The translations under genes and the position numbers were made by a program. Under the pieces are notes generated by a model. That model did no database searches, was not told the origin of the DNA, and saw only the letters and a program-made list of their open reading frames with translations. From JAHEDH01 sp963753285 (GTDB lineage: Bacteria; Actinomycetota; Acidimicrobiia; Spongiisociales; ZC4RG35), in NCBI GenBank assembly GCA_963753285.1, contig CAVWBT010000010.1:186001-250000 (forward strand): 64,000 nucleotides of DNA, in the 5' to 3' direction. Numbering within the stretch: the stretch's first letter is position 1; each line of letters opens with the position of its first letter. This document shows positions 17,475 to 25,812 of this stretch, in pieces.

Positions 17475-18427
17475 GTCGTTGCCTCCGGGGTCACGATCGG
17501 GTTCTGCGGTTCGAGTCCGTCGAGGATCCTTCGGGCTTCGGTTGCCGACTTGCGTCGCATCTCCAACTGGCTCTCCTCGGTGTACCAGGCCATGTGGGGG
17601 CTGAGGAGCAGCCGGTCGGTCACTCCGTCGAATACGGAGAGATCGGGCGGCTCGGGCGTGAAGACGTCGAGGGCGGCGACCCTCGGGGCACCGGTCAGCA
17701 GCGCGTCGGCGAGGGCGGCGTCGTCGATGAGCGCCCCTCGGGAGGTGTTGACGAGCACGCTTCCGGGTTTCATCAGAGCGAGTTCGGAGGCGCCGATGAG
17801 CGGCCGGTCGGCGGGAGCGGGGGCGTGCAGACACACGACGTCGGATTCCGAGAGCACCTTCTCGAGCGTGGCGGGCTCGACCCCGTGTGCGTCGGGATCT
17901 GCGTAGGGGTCGTGGGCGAGGAGCCGTCCGAATCCGACGAGCAGCATGAGTCCGGCCACCCGACGGCCGATCCTCCCGAAGCCGACGACACCGGCCGTCA
18001 TCTCTCCCGGCACGTGGATCGGGCGGAGCGGGTCGAAGCCCCAGCCGCCGTCGCGGACGATCCGATCGGCCTCACCGAGTCGCCGAACCGCTGCGAGCGC
18101 CATCGCCAGGGTGTGCTGGCCGACCGCCTCGGTGCCGTAGTCGGGGATGTTCGAGACACCGATCCCGGCGACCCGGGCTGCGTCGAGGTCGATGTTGTCG
18201 ATGCCGATCCCGGCTCGCACGATCGCCTCCAGCTTCGGCAATCGAGGGAACACGTCGGCGGTGAATTTCGGCAGCGACCCCGAGATGATGACGCGGGCGT
18301 CGCCGGCGACCTCCACGATTTCGTCTGCGGTCCCTCCGGGAGCGGAGACGATCTCCACGTCTCCGAGGATGTCTTGTTCGATCGAGAAATCCGGGTAGCG
18401 CGACCCGAGTACGGCAATGGTCGTCAT
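17471..18427 (-). CDS. D-2-hydroxyacid dehydrogenase (NAD-dependent)
   Basis: 318 residues. Substrate-domain residues include ARVIISGSLPKF; the NAD-binding motif is VVGFGRIGRRVAG; catalytic residues appear in TSRGALIDDAALADAL (Arg), DVFTPEPPD (Glu) and LSPHMAW (His). It would interconvert a 2-hydroxyacid and a 2-oxoacid. ATG 18427 was chosen because the Rossmann-like start MTTIAVLGS lies there; 30 residues of possible upstream extension would cover the operator. First gene of the ten-gene operon that ends at 9,021, with an operator palindrome 34 bp upstream. Confidence 0.88.
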   Translation of the reverse strand: MTTIAVLGSRYPDFSIEQDILGDVEIVSAPGGTADEIVEVAGDARVIISGSLPKFTADVFPRLPKLEAIVRAGIGIDNIDLDAARVAGIGVSNIPDYGTEAVGQHTLAMALAAVRRLGEADRIVRDGGWGFDPLRPIHVPGEMTAGVVGFGRIGRRVAGLMLLVGFGRLLAHDPYADPDAHGVEPATLEKVLSESDVVCLHAPAPADRPLIGASELALMKPGSVLVNTSRGALIDDAALADALLTGAPRVAALDVFTPEPPDLSVFDGVTDRLLLSPHMAWYTEESQLEMRRKSATEARRILDGLEPQNPIVTPEATT

Positions 18428-18460
18428 GTGTCCAACTGTATCCAAGAACGCAAACCGATC

Positions 18461-18472
18461 GCAATCGATTGC
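18461..18472. promoter_or_regulatory. LacI-type operator site 1 (GCAATCGATTGC)
   Basis: Perfect 12-bp palindrome, 34 bp upstream of the ten-gene catabolic operon. One of nine near-identical intergenic sites in 18-52 kb. The central CG and A/T-rich arms fit LacI-family operators. A partial extra half-site (GCAAACCGAT) overlaps its left side at about 18,450. Confidence 0.8.
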
Positions 18473-18531
18473 AGCATTTTCTGTGAGCGGAGCGACTATT
18501 GACGGATCAGGCGCCATCGACCCCGCTCGAT

Positions 18532-18605
18532 GTCTCGGGTCTCAACTCCCAAGTGGGCGTGGCATCTGAGCACCGGAGTCTGGCGTGGGACGTGGGACGT
18601 GGGAC
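18532..18605. repeat. 7-bp-period repeat at a gene 3' end (GTCTCNN x2 ... GTGGGAC x3)
   Basis: Left part GTCTCGG-GTCTCAA (18,532-18,545), right part three exact GTGGGAC units (18,585-18,605). The right block ends three bases before the stop of the DinB-like gene on the minus strand. The layout mirrors the larger element at 45,814-45,949, where GTCTCAC and GTGAGAC units face each other. Confidence 0.75.
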
Positions 18606-18608
18606 GAA

Positions 18609-19445
18609 TCAGCCCATGGCGTCGGCGAGTTGGGCGAGATGGGTTGGCTCGTGATTGGCGAAGTAGCTGGTCTGCTCGGCGAGCGTGACCGTCCCGAACT
18701 CCTCGTGATGGCCCCGGTTCCACCAGGCGCCGGCCTCGATCCCCGACAGCAGATCGACGATCTCGCTCCGCAGGGCTCTGTACGCCTCGAACAGTGCATC
18801 GGTGTCGCCTGCCGACCCGTCCATCCGCCACACCATCACCGACGTGAGCTCCGGCACGCCTCCGGCGATCAGCTGGTCGAGTCGCCCGCGGAACACCCCC
18901 TGGGCGTTGTGGAGATGCTCCAGGGTCTGGTGCGCCGTCCATCCGCCGTCGGGGCCCGGGGCGGTCGGGTCACCCGACCGGAGAATCGCCCCGATCGTGG
19001 TCGGTGTCGCTGCCAGCAGGGCGAGGGCTTCGGGCGGGCTCGATGCCCGAAGCCAGTAGATCGCCCTGAAGGGCTCGGCCGCCGTCGACCATCGTCCACA
19101 TTCAGGACATCGCTCCCCGCTCGACTCGAGCATCACGAACCCGCAGATGCGACACACGAACGGGTCGGGCGTATCGACGTACAACGGCACCCCGCCCGAG
19201 TCGAGCGCGTCTGCCGCCGACCGCATCGGTGCGGCCAAGGCAGCCGCATTGGACTCGCTCAGGCCGTCGGCGATCTCACGGAGGGCATCTGCCTGCGCTT
19301 TCGGAGACACCGGAATCTGTGACCTGGTGGAAGAGCGGTTGATCGACGATGTCGCCGCGGCGCGCAGCAGCTTGGCGATGTTGTACTGGCCCTCCTTCTC
19401 CAGCTCGCCGGCCAACGCGATCAGATGGTGTGGGGATCGTGACAT
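18609..19445 (-). CDS. DinB-like protein with embedded rubredoxin-type zinc ribbon
   Basis: 278 residues: a helical N-terminus (1-85), a CxxC-x11-CxxC zinc/iron ribbon (Cys 98, 101, 113, 116), then a DinB/YfiT four-helix domain (WTAHQTLEHLHNAQ and FANHEPTHLAQLADAMG supply the likely His ligands). DinB proteins often act as thiol-dependent transferases or metal hydrolases, but no activity can be assigned. ATG 19445 follows a GAGGAG Shine-Dalgarno. It lies 37 bp after the MDR dehydrogenase gene and is likely co-transcribed with it from the 20,571 operator region. Confidence 0.75.
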   Translation of the reverse strand: MSRSPHHLIALAGELEKEGQYNIAKLLRAAATSSINRSSTRSQIPVSPKAQADALREIADGLSESNAAALAAPMRSAADALDSGGVPLYVDTPDPFVCRICGFVMLESSGERCPECGRWSTAAEPFRAIYWLRASSPPEALALLAATPTTIGAILRSGDPTAPGPDGGWTAHQTLEHLHNAQGVFRGRLDQLIAGGVPELTSVMVWRMDGSAGDTDALFEAYRALRSEIVDLLSGIEAGAWWNRGHHEEFGTVTLAEQTSYFANHEPTHLAQLADAMG

Positions 19446-19482
19446 GCGATTGCTCCTCTCTGTGCGGGCTGTTGGTGGATGG

Positions 19483-20526
19483 TCACGAGTGATCCGGCAC
19501 GAGCACGTCGCGGCCGATGACGACTCCGTCGACGACCCGCTGCTGGAAGTGCTCCGCCTCTTCCAGGCCCCCGGTCCGATCGATGATCGGGTCGATGAGC
19601 CCGCGGTCGACCAGGTCCACGACGGTGCGCAGTTCGTCTGCCGACACGTTGCGTGAGCCCCGGATCTCCCACTCGTTGCGGTAGATGTCACCGGGATCGA
19701 GGGTCCAGTCCTTCCCGGTGTGCGACCCGACGATCACCATCTTCCCGCCCTTGGCGAGGCCGCTCAGCGTGGTCGGCATGGTCGACGGTCCGACCAGTTC
19801 GAGGACCCCGTCGGCGCCGACGCCACCGGTCCATTCTTCGATCGCCGTCGCCAGGTCGGTTTCGGTCGGGTCCACCGCCGCCGAGGCGCCCAGGGATAGG
19901 GCGTGGTCCAGCTTCGGACGGCCCAGATCGACCGCCATGACATCTGCGCCGGCCATCGATCCGATCTGAATGGCATGGAGTCCCACGCCGCCTCCGGCGC
20001 CCGTGATGACGAGTCGATCGCCCGGCCGGATCCCCATCCGCACGATGATGGCGTGGTACGGCGTCCCGATGGCGTTGGCGAGAATCGATGCCTCGGGCAG
20101 GCCGAGGTCGTCGGGGATCGGGACGAGGTTGCGAGCAGGGACGACGACGTACTCGGCATAGCCACCCGGGATGTTCACGCCGACGTGCCCGCCGAAGTTC
20201 TCGCAGATCGTCTCCCGCCCTCGCAGGCACCAGCGGCACTCACCGCAGACGAGGTAGAGGGTCGATGCCATCCGGTCGCCCACGCTCAGCCCGGTCACGT
20301 CCGGGCCGATCTGTGCGACGGTTCCTGCGATCTCGTGTCCGAGGATGTGGGGGAGTGTGGTCGCCCGCTCGCGGACGCCTCTGCGGATCGCCACGTCGAA
20401 CCGGTCGACCGCGCACCCTCCGACCCGGAGCAGGACATCGCCGGGGCCCGGTTCGGGGGTGGGGACCTCACCGAGCACGAGCGGTCCGTCGGGTTCCTCG
20501 ATGAGCACTGCTCGCATGGAAGACAT
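19483..20526 (-). CDS. Zinc-dependent alcohol dehydrogenase (MDR family)
   Basis: 347 residues. Medium-chain dehydrogenase: catalytic-zinc region GHEIAGTV, structural zinc cysteines in CGECRWCLRGRETIC, NAD(P)-binding motif GAGGGVGLHAIQIG. The start is taken at ATG 20526 (a second ATG at 20517); neither has a strong Shine-Dalgarno. It diverges from an OsmC/sulfurtransferase operon across one operator palindrome. A second MDR enzyme at 39,085 is also next to an OsmC gene and an operator. Confidence 0.88.
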   Translation of the reverse strand: MSSMRAVLIEEPDGPLVLGEVPTPEPGPGDVLLRVGGCAVDRFDVAIRRGVRERATTLPHILGHEIAGTVAQIGPDVTGLSVGDRMASTLYLVCGECRWCLRGRETICENFGGHVGVNIPGGYAEYVVVPARNLVPIPDDLGLPEASILANAIGTPYHAIIVRMGIRPGDRLVITGAGGGVGLHAIQIGSMAGADVMAVDLGRPKLDHALSLGASAAVDPTETDLATAIEEWTGGVGADGVLELVGPSTMPTTLSGLAKGGKMVIVGSHTGKDWTLDPGDIYRNEWEIRGSRNVSADELRTVVDLVDRGLIDPIIDRTGGLEEAEHFQQRVVDGVVIGRDVLVPDHS

Positions 20527-20570
20527 GGGTTGGATCGTATCGCTCGAGTCCCGCCGGGGCGGCTGATCCA

Positions 20571-20582
20571 GCAATCGATTGC
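20571..20582. promoter_or_regulatory. LacI-type operator site 2 (GCAATCGATTGC)
   Basis: Perfect 12-bp palindrome in the 109-bp divergent gap between the MDR dehydrogenase (start 20,526, minus) and OsmC (start 20,636, plus). One bound repressor could control both directions. Confidence 0.8.
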
Positions 20583-20635
20583 GCCGATACCCACGGTCCA
20601 GTGCCTACGATCGCGGCCCGCGCACAGGAGAGTCG

Positions 20636-21037
20636 ATGGGAATGGAAATCGAACTTCACCAGATCGAAGGCCGCCGGTTCGCCATCAGGGCGCGCGGCAA
20701 CCAGGTGATCGTGGACGACACCGTCGAGGCCGGCGGGCCGGGAGACGGCTTCCGGCCGACGGAACTCCTGTTGGGCGCGCTGGCGGCGTGCATGGCCGGG
20801 ACGATGACCAACTTCGCGACCGACCAGGACATCACCATCGACGGAATCACCGTGTCGGTGTCCGACCGGGTCGAGAAGGCCCCGACACGCATCGGCGCCA
20901 TCACCGTTTCGATGGTCGTCCACTCCGACGTCGATGAACGGCGGGCCGCCTCCCTCGAGCGAGTCGCCTCTGCCTGCAAGATCCACAACACCCTGAAACG
21001 CCCCCCGCAGATCGACGTCGACTTCGAGGTGGTGTGA
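20636..21037 (+). CDS. OsmC-family peroxiredoxin-like protein (Cys form)
   Basis: 133 residues. Both family cysteines are present: Cys52 in LGALAACMAG and Cys114 in ASACKIHN. OsmC proteins reduce organic hydroperoxides through these thiols; many catabolic-cluster members have unknown substrates. ATG 20636 has AGGAG upstream. The stop overlaps the next gene (TGATG). This gene is the in-window standard for the TGA-containing OsmC at 36,069: the TGA falls at the position of Cys52. Confidence 0.88.
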   Translation: MGMEIELHQIEGRRFAIRARGNQVIVDDTVEAGGPGDGFRPTELLLGALAACMAGTMTNFATDQDITIDGITVSVSDRVEKAPTRIGAITVSMVVHSDVDERRAASLERVASACKIHNTLKRPPQIDVDFEVV

Positions 21038-21879
21038 TGGCCGGCCTGGTCTCTCCGGAGTGGCTCGAGGGCCATCTCGGGAATCCCGATGTCGTCGTCG
21101 TTGAGGTTTCGTTCTACACCCCGGAGAAGGCGGCGTGGTTCGACGGCCACATCCCGGAGTCGCAGTACGTGTGGTGGAAGGACCTCTGCTGGGCCGACGA
21201 TGTCCGGCAGTTCCCCTCTCCGGAGGTCATGGCCGCTCGGCTCGGTGCGCTGGGTGTCGGAGACGACTCCACGCTGGTGCTCGTCGGCGATCCCATCCAG
21301 TTCGCCACCTATGCCTACTGGGTGCTGGCGATGACCGGGTTCGAACATCTCGCCGTCGTGCTCGACGGAGGTCATCTGGCCTGGAAATCGGCTGGACGAG
21401 CGCTCACGCACGCGCCTCCTCCGTCGCCCGGGCGCAAACAGCCGACCCCGGGAACCGCCGTGACCGATGCCAGAGTGGGCCGGGACGAGGTCCTCGCCGG
21501 ACTCGACGACGACAGTCGCGCGCTGGTCGATCTGCGCTCGGCCGAGGAGTTCCGGGGGGAGCGGGTCGCTCCGCTCACGGCGCCGTTCGACCACGGCGCC
21601 GAGCGCAAAGGCCACATCCCTGGGGCCCGGCATCTGCCGCACGAGCGGCTGCTCGCTCCTGACGGGAGATTCCTCGATGCGAGTGGCATCCGAGCGGCGT
21701 TCGCCGGCGTCGGGGTGGGGTCCGAAGGGGAGGTCGTCACCTACTGCCGGTTGTCACACCGGGCGTCGCTCGCCTGGTTCGCCCTCACGCGACTGGCCGG
21801 CAGGGACGACGTCCGGGTCTACGACGGATCGTGGACCGAGTGGGGCTCGATGGTTGGGATGCCGATCGAGCGAACGTAG
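21037..21879 (+). CDS. Sulfurtransferase, two rhodanese domains
   Basis: 280 residues. An inactive N-terminal rhodanese domain (VVVEVSFYTPEKAAW, GHIPESQYVWW) and a catalytic C-terminal domain with DLRSAEEFRGE, GHIPGARHLPHE and the active-site loop YCRLSHRAS (Cys237). The family comprises thiosulfate and 3-mercaptopyruvate sulfurtransferases; the loop does not clearly separate them. ATG 21037 overlaps the OsmC stop by one base; a GTG one codon earlier is possible. It forms a two-gene operon with OsmC. Confidence 0.88.
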   Translation: MAGLVSPEWLEGHLGNPDVVVVEVSFYTPEKAAWFDGHIPESQYVWWKDLCWADDVRQFPSPEVMAARLGALGVGDDSTLVLVGDPIQFATYAYWVLAMTGFEHLAVVLDGGHLAWKSAGRALTHAPPPSPGRKQPTPGTAVTDARVGRDEVLAGLDDDSRALVDLRSAEEFRGERVAPLTAPFDHGAERKGHIPGARHLPHERLLAPDGRFLDASGIRAAFAGVGVGSEGEVVTYCRLSHRASLAWFALTRLAGRDDVRVYDGSWTEWGSMVGMPIERT

Positions 21880-21900
21880 AGAAGTTTCCCCGAGAAACCA

Positions 21901-21930
21901 TTGACCGACCTGTATTGCGTCGGGTAGCCT
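21901..21930 (+). promoter_or_regulatory. Probable promoter of the oligopeptide ABC operon
   Basis: -35 TTGACC (21,901-21,906), 18-bp spacer, -10 TAGCCT (21,925-21,930). The operator palindrome starts eight bases after the -10, so a bound repressor would cover the start site. The NitT/TauT operon at 42.8 kb has the same arrangement. Confidence 0.6.
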
Positions 21931-21938
21931 CTATCACT

Positions 21939-21950
21939 GCAATCGATTGC
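21939..21950. promoter_or_regulatory. LacI-type operator site 3 (GCAATCGATTGC)
   Basis: Perfect 12-bp palindrome directly downstream of the -10 box, 73 bp before the substrate-binding protein start. A weaker half-site GCAATCGACCCGC lies at about 21,991. Confidence 0.8.
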
Positions 21951-22023
21951 GGTCCCGGTCAGCCACCCACTGACGAAAAGAAACAGGGCTGCAATCGACC
22001 CGCAAACCGGAGGAGAGAACCAA

Positions 22024-23799
22024 ATGACCCCAGGCACGAAGGGCGGCACGCTGAGACGCTGGCTCGCCATCATGCTCGCGCTCGCCATGGTCGCTGCGGC
22101 ATGTACCAACGCAGACGACGAAGGCGGCGACACGACAGCAGCGCCGGATGACGGCACCACCGAAACCACCACGGGTGGCGGCGGTGGCGACACCCCGGCC
22201 ACGACCACCGGCGGCGATGGAGGCGGCGACGTGAACAACCCCGGGGTGTTCGTGTTCGGAGCGGACGACGAACCGCTCTCGCTCGACCCGGCCGAGGTCG
22301 AAGCAGGAGAGTACGGCGAGGCCGTGATCCTGCAGGTCTACGACCGCTTGGTGGACTTCGCAGCCGACAGCCCAGACCTGGTTCCCTCGCTCGCCACCGA
22401 GGTGCCGACCGACGACAACGGCCTCATCTCCGAAGACGGTCTGACCTACACGTTCCCGATCCGCGAAGGCGTCACCTTCCACGACGGCAGCCCGCTCACC
22501 GCCGACGACGTCCTGTACTCCTGGGACCGCGTCATCACGACTTCGCTGCCCGGCTCGAGCGCCGAGCTTCTTTCCGAGAACATCGCCGACATGCAGGTCG
22601 TCGACGAGTTCACCTTCGAGGTGACCCTGGCGGAGCGCAACGCCGCATTCCTCAACTCGGTCGTCACCCAGATGGTGGCCTCGATCGTCAGCGACGAGGT
22701 CGTCGAGGCGAACGGCGGCTACGCCGAGGGCGAGCGCAACGAGTTCGTCGCCACCAACCCGATCGGCACCGGTCCCTACGTCTTCGAGACATGGAACCGG
22801 AACGAGAACCTGATCTTCACGGCCAACGACGGCTACTGGGGCGGCGCTCCGGCGCTCGACCTGAGGATCGAAGTCGTCCAGGATCCCGACGTTCGCGTGC
22901 TCGGGCTCCGCGCCGGCGACTTCGACATGATCGAGACCGATCCGTCATTCATCGGCGACCTCGAGGGCGCAGAAGGCGTCGAGGTCTTCACCGGGGGACT
23001 GCTGGTCGAGCCGATCCACATCGGCTTCAACATGAATGTCCCCGAGGATCAGCTGCCGCCCGAAGACACCATCTCGGGCGACTTCTTCGCCGATCCGCTG
23101 ATCCGTCAGGCCTTCAACCACGCGTTCGACTACGACGCCTTCCTCAACAGCGCACTCGGCGGGGTGGGCGACTTCAACTCCCACTACATCCCACAAGGGA
23201 TCTTCGGATACGACCCGGATGCGCCGAAGTACAGCGCCGCCGATCCTGCGAGAGCCGAGGAACTCTTCCGTGAGGCCGGCGTCTGGGAAGAGGGATTCAC
23301 CGTCTCGGTGATCACCGAGGCCGCCAACCTCTTCGAGACGGCCGCCCTCGTGCTGAAGGACTCGATCGAACGGCTCAACCCGAACTTCCAGATTCGGGTC
23401 CTGGCAGTCGCCGAGGCACAGTTCGACGAGGCGCATGCCTCCGATCCGGTGCCGTATGCGATGTGGGTCAAGAACGCCGACCCGTTCGCCGACCCGCACG
23501 CCTACATGCAGGCCTATCAGCACCCCGACGGCGAATGGGGGCAGGTCCACGGCTTCGCCCAGGCGTACCGGAATCCCGACCAGATCGCATCGCTCATCGA
23601 CGAGGCGAAGGTCGAGATCGACGTCGAGCGTCGGGCCGAGCTCTACTCGGAGCTGCAGAACCTGCTGTACGAGGACCCGATGTGGCTCATCGCAGCGCAG
23701 GAGGGCGTGGCGAACGCCCACCGCACGTGGGTCGAGGGCTTCACCCTCAACACACTGTGGCCACGACCCAACATGAAGTTCTCCCTCTTCGACAAGTAG
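22024..23799 (+). CDS. ABC transporter substrate-binding lipoprotein, oligopeptide type (SBP_bac_5)
   Basis: 591 residues. A lipoprotein signal peptide ends at VAAACTN (Cys about residue 27), then a Thr/Gly-rich linker to residue 75 and the type-5 binding protein fold (EPLSLDPAEVE, GLTYTFPIREGVTFHDG, NPIGTGPYVFETWNRNE). This class binds peptides, nickel, opines or glycosides outside the membrane. Strong GGAGGAG Shine-Dalgarno. First gene of a five-gene importer operon (22,024-28,486) behind promoter and operator at 21.9 kb. Confidence 0.92.
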   Translation: MTPGTKGGTLRRWLAIMLALAMVAAACTNADDEGGDTTAAPDDGTTETTTGGGGGDTPATTTGGDGGGDVNNPGVFVFGADDEPLSLDPAEVEAGEYGEAVILQVYDRLVDFAADSPDLVPSLATEVPTDDNGLISEDGLTYTFPIREGVTFHDGSPLTADDVLYSWDRVITTSLPGSSAELLSENIADMQVVDEFTFEVTLAERNAAFLNSVVTQMVASIVSDEVVEANGGYAEGERNEFVATNPIGTGPYVFETWNRNENLIFTANDGYWGGAPALDLRIEVVQDPDVRVLGLRAGDFDMIETDPSFIGDLEGAEGVEVFTGGLLVEPIHIGFNMNVPEDQLPPEDTISGDFFADPLIRQAFNHAFDYDAFLNSALGGVGDFNSHYIPQGIFGYDPDAPKYSAADPARAEELFREAGVWEEGFTVSVITEAANLFETAALVLKDSIERLNPNFQIRVLAVAEAQFDEAHASDPVPYAMWVKNADPFADPHAYMQAYQHPDGEWGQVHGFAQAYRNPDQIASLIDEAKVEIDVERRAELYSELQNLLYEDPMWLIAAQEGVANAHRTWVEGFTLNTLWPRPNMKFSLFDK

Positions 23800-23810
23800 A
23801 GAGAGTGATC

Positions 23811-23840
23811 CGGGCCGGGGCGCACCGGCGCCCCGGCCCG
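23811..23840 (+). terminator. GC hairpin between binding protein and permease (attenuator or mRNA stabiliser)
   Basis: Perfect 13-bp stem CGGGCCGGGGCGC / GCGCCCCGGCCCG with an ACCG loop, in the 66-bp gap after the substrate-binding protein. No U-run follows, so partial termination or protection of the upstream mRNA is likely. Either would give more binding protein than permease, as is usual for ABC importers. Confidence 0.7.
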
Positions 23841-23865
23841 ATCGACCAGAGAGGCGAAGACTGAG

Positions 23866-24879
23866 ATGCAGATCAGGGACTACGTGCTCCGCAGGCTGAT
23901 GGTGCTCCCGCTCCTCGTGATCGGGACGTCGATCATCGTGTTTGCACTCACACGTGTGGGCGGATCCCCGATCGGCATCTACCTCTCACACGAGATGTCG
24001 CAGGACGAGATCGCCCAACTCGAGGAGCGCTTCAAGCTCAACGAGCCGCTTCCCGTCCAGTACATCTACTGGGCCTCCGGCGTGCTGCAAGGCGATCTCG
24101 GATGGTCGGGTGTCGCCGCCGCCCCCGTGACCGAGGCCTTCCCCCCCAAGTTGGCGGCAACCATGGAATTGGCGGTGGCATCTGCCATCGTCGCGGTCAC
24201 ACTCGGGATCGGGCTCGGGACCTTCGCCGGTGCGCGAAGAAACCGATTCCCCGATCACTTCACGCGGATCTTTTCGATCAGTGGCGCGAGCATGCCGCTG
24301 TTCTGGTTTGCGATCCTCATGCTCATCGTGTTCTGGGTGTTCCTCGGGTGGTTCCCGATCGGGCGGAGTGACGCCGACATCTTCCAGAGCATCGCTCATC
24401 CGACGAATCTCTACACCGTCGACGCCATCCTCGCCGGGAGCTGGCGGGCGTTCGTCGATGCCATCTGGCACCTCACCCTGCCCGCCCTGACCCTCGGCTA
24501 TGGGGCCACGGCGATCATCTCGAGGATGATGAGGTCGTCGCTCGTCGAGGAGCTCCAGGAGGAATACGTCGATGCCGCCAGGGCCAAGGGCCTCCCGGAG
24601 CGGATCGTGCTGCGGCGCCATGCACGTCGGAACGCACTCATGCCCACCGTCACCGTCATCGGGCTGAGCTTCGGGTTCCTGCTGCAAGGGACCGTCGTCG
24701 CCGAGATCATCTTCCGATGGCCGGGCTTGGGCCGATGGATGGCAGACGCCGTCCTCCGGGGAGACCAGGCCACGATCATGGCCTACGTGATGTTCACCAG
24801 CATCCTGTTCCTCTTCGTCAACCTCGCCGTCGACGTCATCTACGCCTATCTCGACCGTCGCGTCGTCCTCGGAGTCTGA
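23866..24879 (+). CDS. ABC transporter permease, DppB/OppB type
   Basis: 337 residues, six membrane segments, the first at residues 10-32 (MVLPLLVIGTSIIVFALTRV). Typical OppB motifs: HLTLPALTLGYGATAIISRMMRSS, the EAA-like loop EEYVDAARAKGLPE and a C-terminal LFVNLAVDVIYAYLDRRV. It forms the membrane channel with the permease encoded 3 bp downstream. Confidence 0.92.
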   Translation: MQIRDYVLRRLMVLPLLVIGTSIIVFALTRVGGSPIGIYLSHEMSQDEIAQLEERFKLNEPLPVQYIYWASGVLQGDLGWSGVAAAPVTEAFPPKLAATMELAVASAIVAVTLGIGLGTFAGARRNRFPDHFTRIFSISGASMPLFWFAILMLIVFWVFLGWFPIGRSDADIFQSIAHPTNLYTVDAILAGSWRAFVDAIWHLTLPALTLGYGATAIISRMMRSSLVEELQEEYVDAARAKGLPERIVLRRHARRNALMPTVTVIGLSFGFLLQGTVVAEIIFRWPGLGRWMADAVLRGDQATIMAYVMFTSILFLFVNLAVDVIYAYLDRRVVLGV

Positions 24880-24882
24880 ATC

Positions 24883-25812
24883 ATGGCCGATGTCACACGA
24901 CCGCTACCGAGAGTCGGGGCGCTCCCCGAGTCGGCGCTCCAGACCCGGATTCGACGGGCCAAGGAGATCACGTCGAACGTCATGTCCAACCCGCTCACCG
25001 TGGCCGGCATCGTCATGATCGGTGCCATGCTGGCGATGGCGGCCCTCGCCCCGGTCATCACCGAGGCGAACACGCCCGACCCGTATCAGATGCCGAGGGA
25101 CTGGGGAGCCCTCAACGCCCCACCCGGAACCGAGGGGCACATTCTCGGCACGACCGGCACCGGAGGCGACGTCTTCTACGGCGTCGTCTGGGGCGCCCGG
25201 ACGTCGCTGCGCCTCTCGCTGATCGTCGTCGGGATCACCGTCACGGTCGGCGTCGCAGTGGGCAGCCTGGCCGGATTCCGCGGCGGCAAGTTCGACGAGA
25301 TCCTGATGCGGATCGTGGACGTGTTCCTGTCGATCCCCGAGCTGATCTTCGCGCTGGCGATCGCCGCAGTGCTCGGCCCTTCATTCGGCAACATCATCCT
25401 CGCCCTCGCCGTCGTCTTCTGGGTGAAATACGCCAGGATCATGCGCGCCCAGGTGATCCACATCAAGGAGAACGAATACGTCGATGCCGCCCGCGTCATC
25501 GGCGACTCGCGATGGCGCATCTACCTCAAGGACATCCTCCCGAACTCGATCACCCCGGTCATGGTGCAGGCGACCCTCGACATGGGCCACATCGTCCTCG
25601 TCGGAGCGACTCTCAGCTTCATCGGGCTCGCCGAAGCCGGACTCGCCGAATGGGGTGTGCTCGTCTCCGAGGGGCAGGCCGGCATCTCCGCCGGCCGCTG
25701 GTGGGCGTCGACCTTCCCCGGCCTCATGGTCTTCTTGTGGGCGCTGGCCTTCAACCTCGTCGGAGACGGGCTTCGTGACATCCTCGATCCCCGCACCGAG
25801 TCGAAGCGATGA
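24883..25812 (+). CDS. ABC transporter permease, DppC/OppC type
   Basis: 309 residues, N-terminal cytosolic part then six membrane segments. OppC motifs: GTGGDVFYGVVWGARTSL, the EAA loop ENEYVDAARVIGDSRWRI, and GDGLRDILDPR at the C-terminus. It pairs with the upstream permease; its stop overlaps the start of the first ATPase gene (ATGA). Confidence 0.92.
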   Translation: MADVTRPLPRVGALPESALQTRIRRAKEITSNVMSNPLTVAGIVMIGAMLAMAALAPVITEANTPDPYQMPRDWGALNAPPGTEGHILGTTGTGGDVFYGVVWGARTSLRLSLIVVGITVTVGVAVGSLAGFRGGKFDEILMRIVDVFLSIPELIFALAIAAVLGPSFGNIILALAVVFWVKYARIMRAQVIHIKENEYVDAARVIGDSRWRIYLKDILPNSITPVMVQATLDMGHIVLVGATLSFIGLAEAGLAEWGVLVSEGQAGISAGRWWASTFPGLMVFLWALAFNLVGDGLRDILDPRTESKR

